A stretch of 64,000 nucleotides of DNA from assembly GCA_002633025.1 (NCBI GenBank), contig NMRB01000126.1, positions 307,991 through 371,990 on the forward strand, given 5' to 3'. Each line of letters opens with the position of its first letter. Within the stretch, counting starts at the first letter, position 1. The notes beneath the pieces were generated by a model that saw only the letters and a program-made list of their open reading frames with translations, had not been told where the DNA came from and did no database searches. The translations under genes and the position numbers were made by a program. Origin of the DNA: Notospermus geniculatus (lineage: Eukaryota > Nemertea > Pilidiophora > Heteronemertea > Lineidae). This document shows positions 63,816-64,000 of this stretch, piece after piece.

Positions 63816-64000
63816 TTAACAAGTGTTTATTTGTCATGTAAGAGTGCTTTCACGAGAGGTTTAGAACTGGATCTGATAACACGATCCCTAGCGTTAACAC
63901 TACCTTTTACACAAATGAAATGGCCAGGGCCATTGTGCTCACCTCTGTGACAGAGTATGAAGTGCGAGTAGCCTGGTGATACACTGAATGGTGAAGGATT

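Noticed and set aside
63203-63841. 212-codon plus-strand and 125-codon minus-strand frames
   Set aside because: Both run through nested inverted repeats, so mirror-image peptides arise from the same MITE sequence.

Overview
The window is eukaryotic, from an animal that is probably a marine invertebrate. It has spliced genes, a C-type lectin gene, a rhodopsin-type receptor, LTR and non-LTR retrotransposons, tRNA-derived SINEs and many small inverted-repeat transposons. The exact taxon cannot be read from the sequence.

The centre is a very large, decaying Polinton/Maverick (adintovirus-like) element. Its recognisable genes run from about 11.4 to 40.5 kb, all on the plus strand: a conserved putative virion protein (11.4 kb), a Ser-rich unknown (13.2 kb), a DUF4326 protein (24.2 kb), protein-primed family B DNA polymerase (25.1-28.9 kb), a DNA-proximal unknown (29.3 kb), a deoxynucleoside kinase (30.4 kb), a zinc-finger/AT-hook/acidic protein (31.5-33.4 kb), a chromodomain integrase (33.4-34.5 kb), the packaging ATPase (34.8 kb), a small basic protein with a hydrophobic tail (35.7 kb), an unknown conserved protein with a partial tandem copy (36.1-38.0 kb), a pVI/pX-like protein (38.1 kb), the double-jelly-roll major capsid protein (38.6-40.0 kb) and an adenain-type protease (40.0-40.5 kb). 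Replication, integration, packaging and virion maturation are all represented. Most genes carry one or two breaks (in-frame stops, frameshifts, a MITE insertion), while the ATPase, the protease and the two small virion-like proteins read through intact.

CpG-rich sequence of the same flavour continues leftwards (about 3.7-11.3 kb). There a minus-strand block holds a repeat-containing acidic protein and a tandemly duplicated, partly spliced, degenerate gene. Inverted sequence similarities at about 1.2-1.7 kb and 42.0-42.5 kb may mark the outer ends. Between about 14.6 and 24.1 kb the element is split by CpG-poorer DNA carrying a SINE, tandem repeats, an intronless FMRFamide-receptor-like GPCR (minus strand) and, directly abutting its start codon, a truncated and internally duplicated BEL/Pao gag-protease with an LTR-like leader.

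Right of 42.5 kb lies ordinary host DNA. It contains a six-exon secreted C-type lectin-like gene (44.7-47.4 kb), many MITEs (several with TTAA target duplications), minisatellites, a large foldback element (56.4-57.8 kb), a truncated LINE with three nested insertions (60.6-62.8 kb) and a nested MITE cluster (63.2-63.8 kb).
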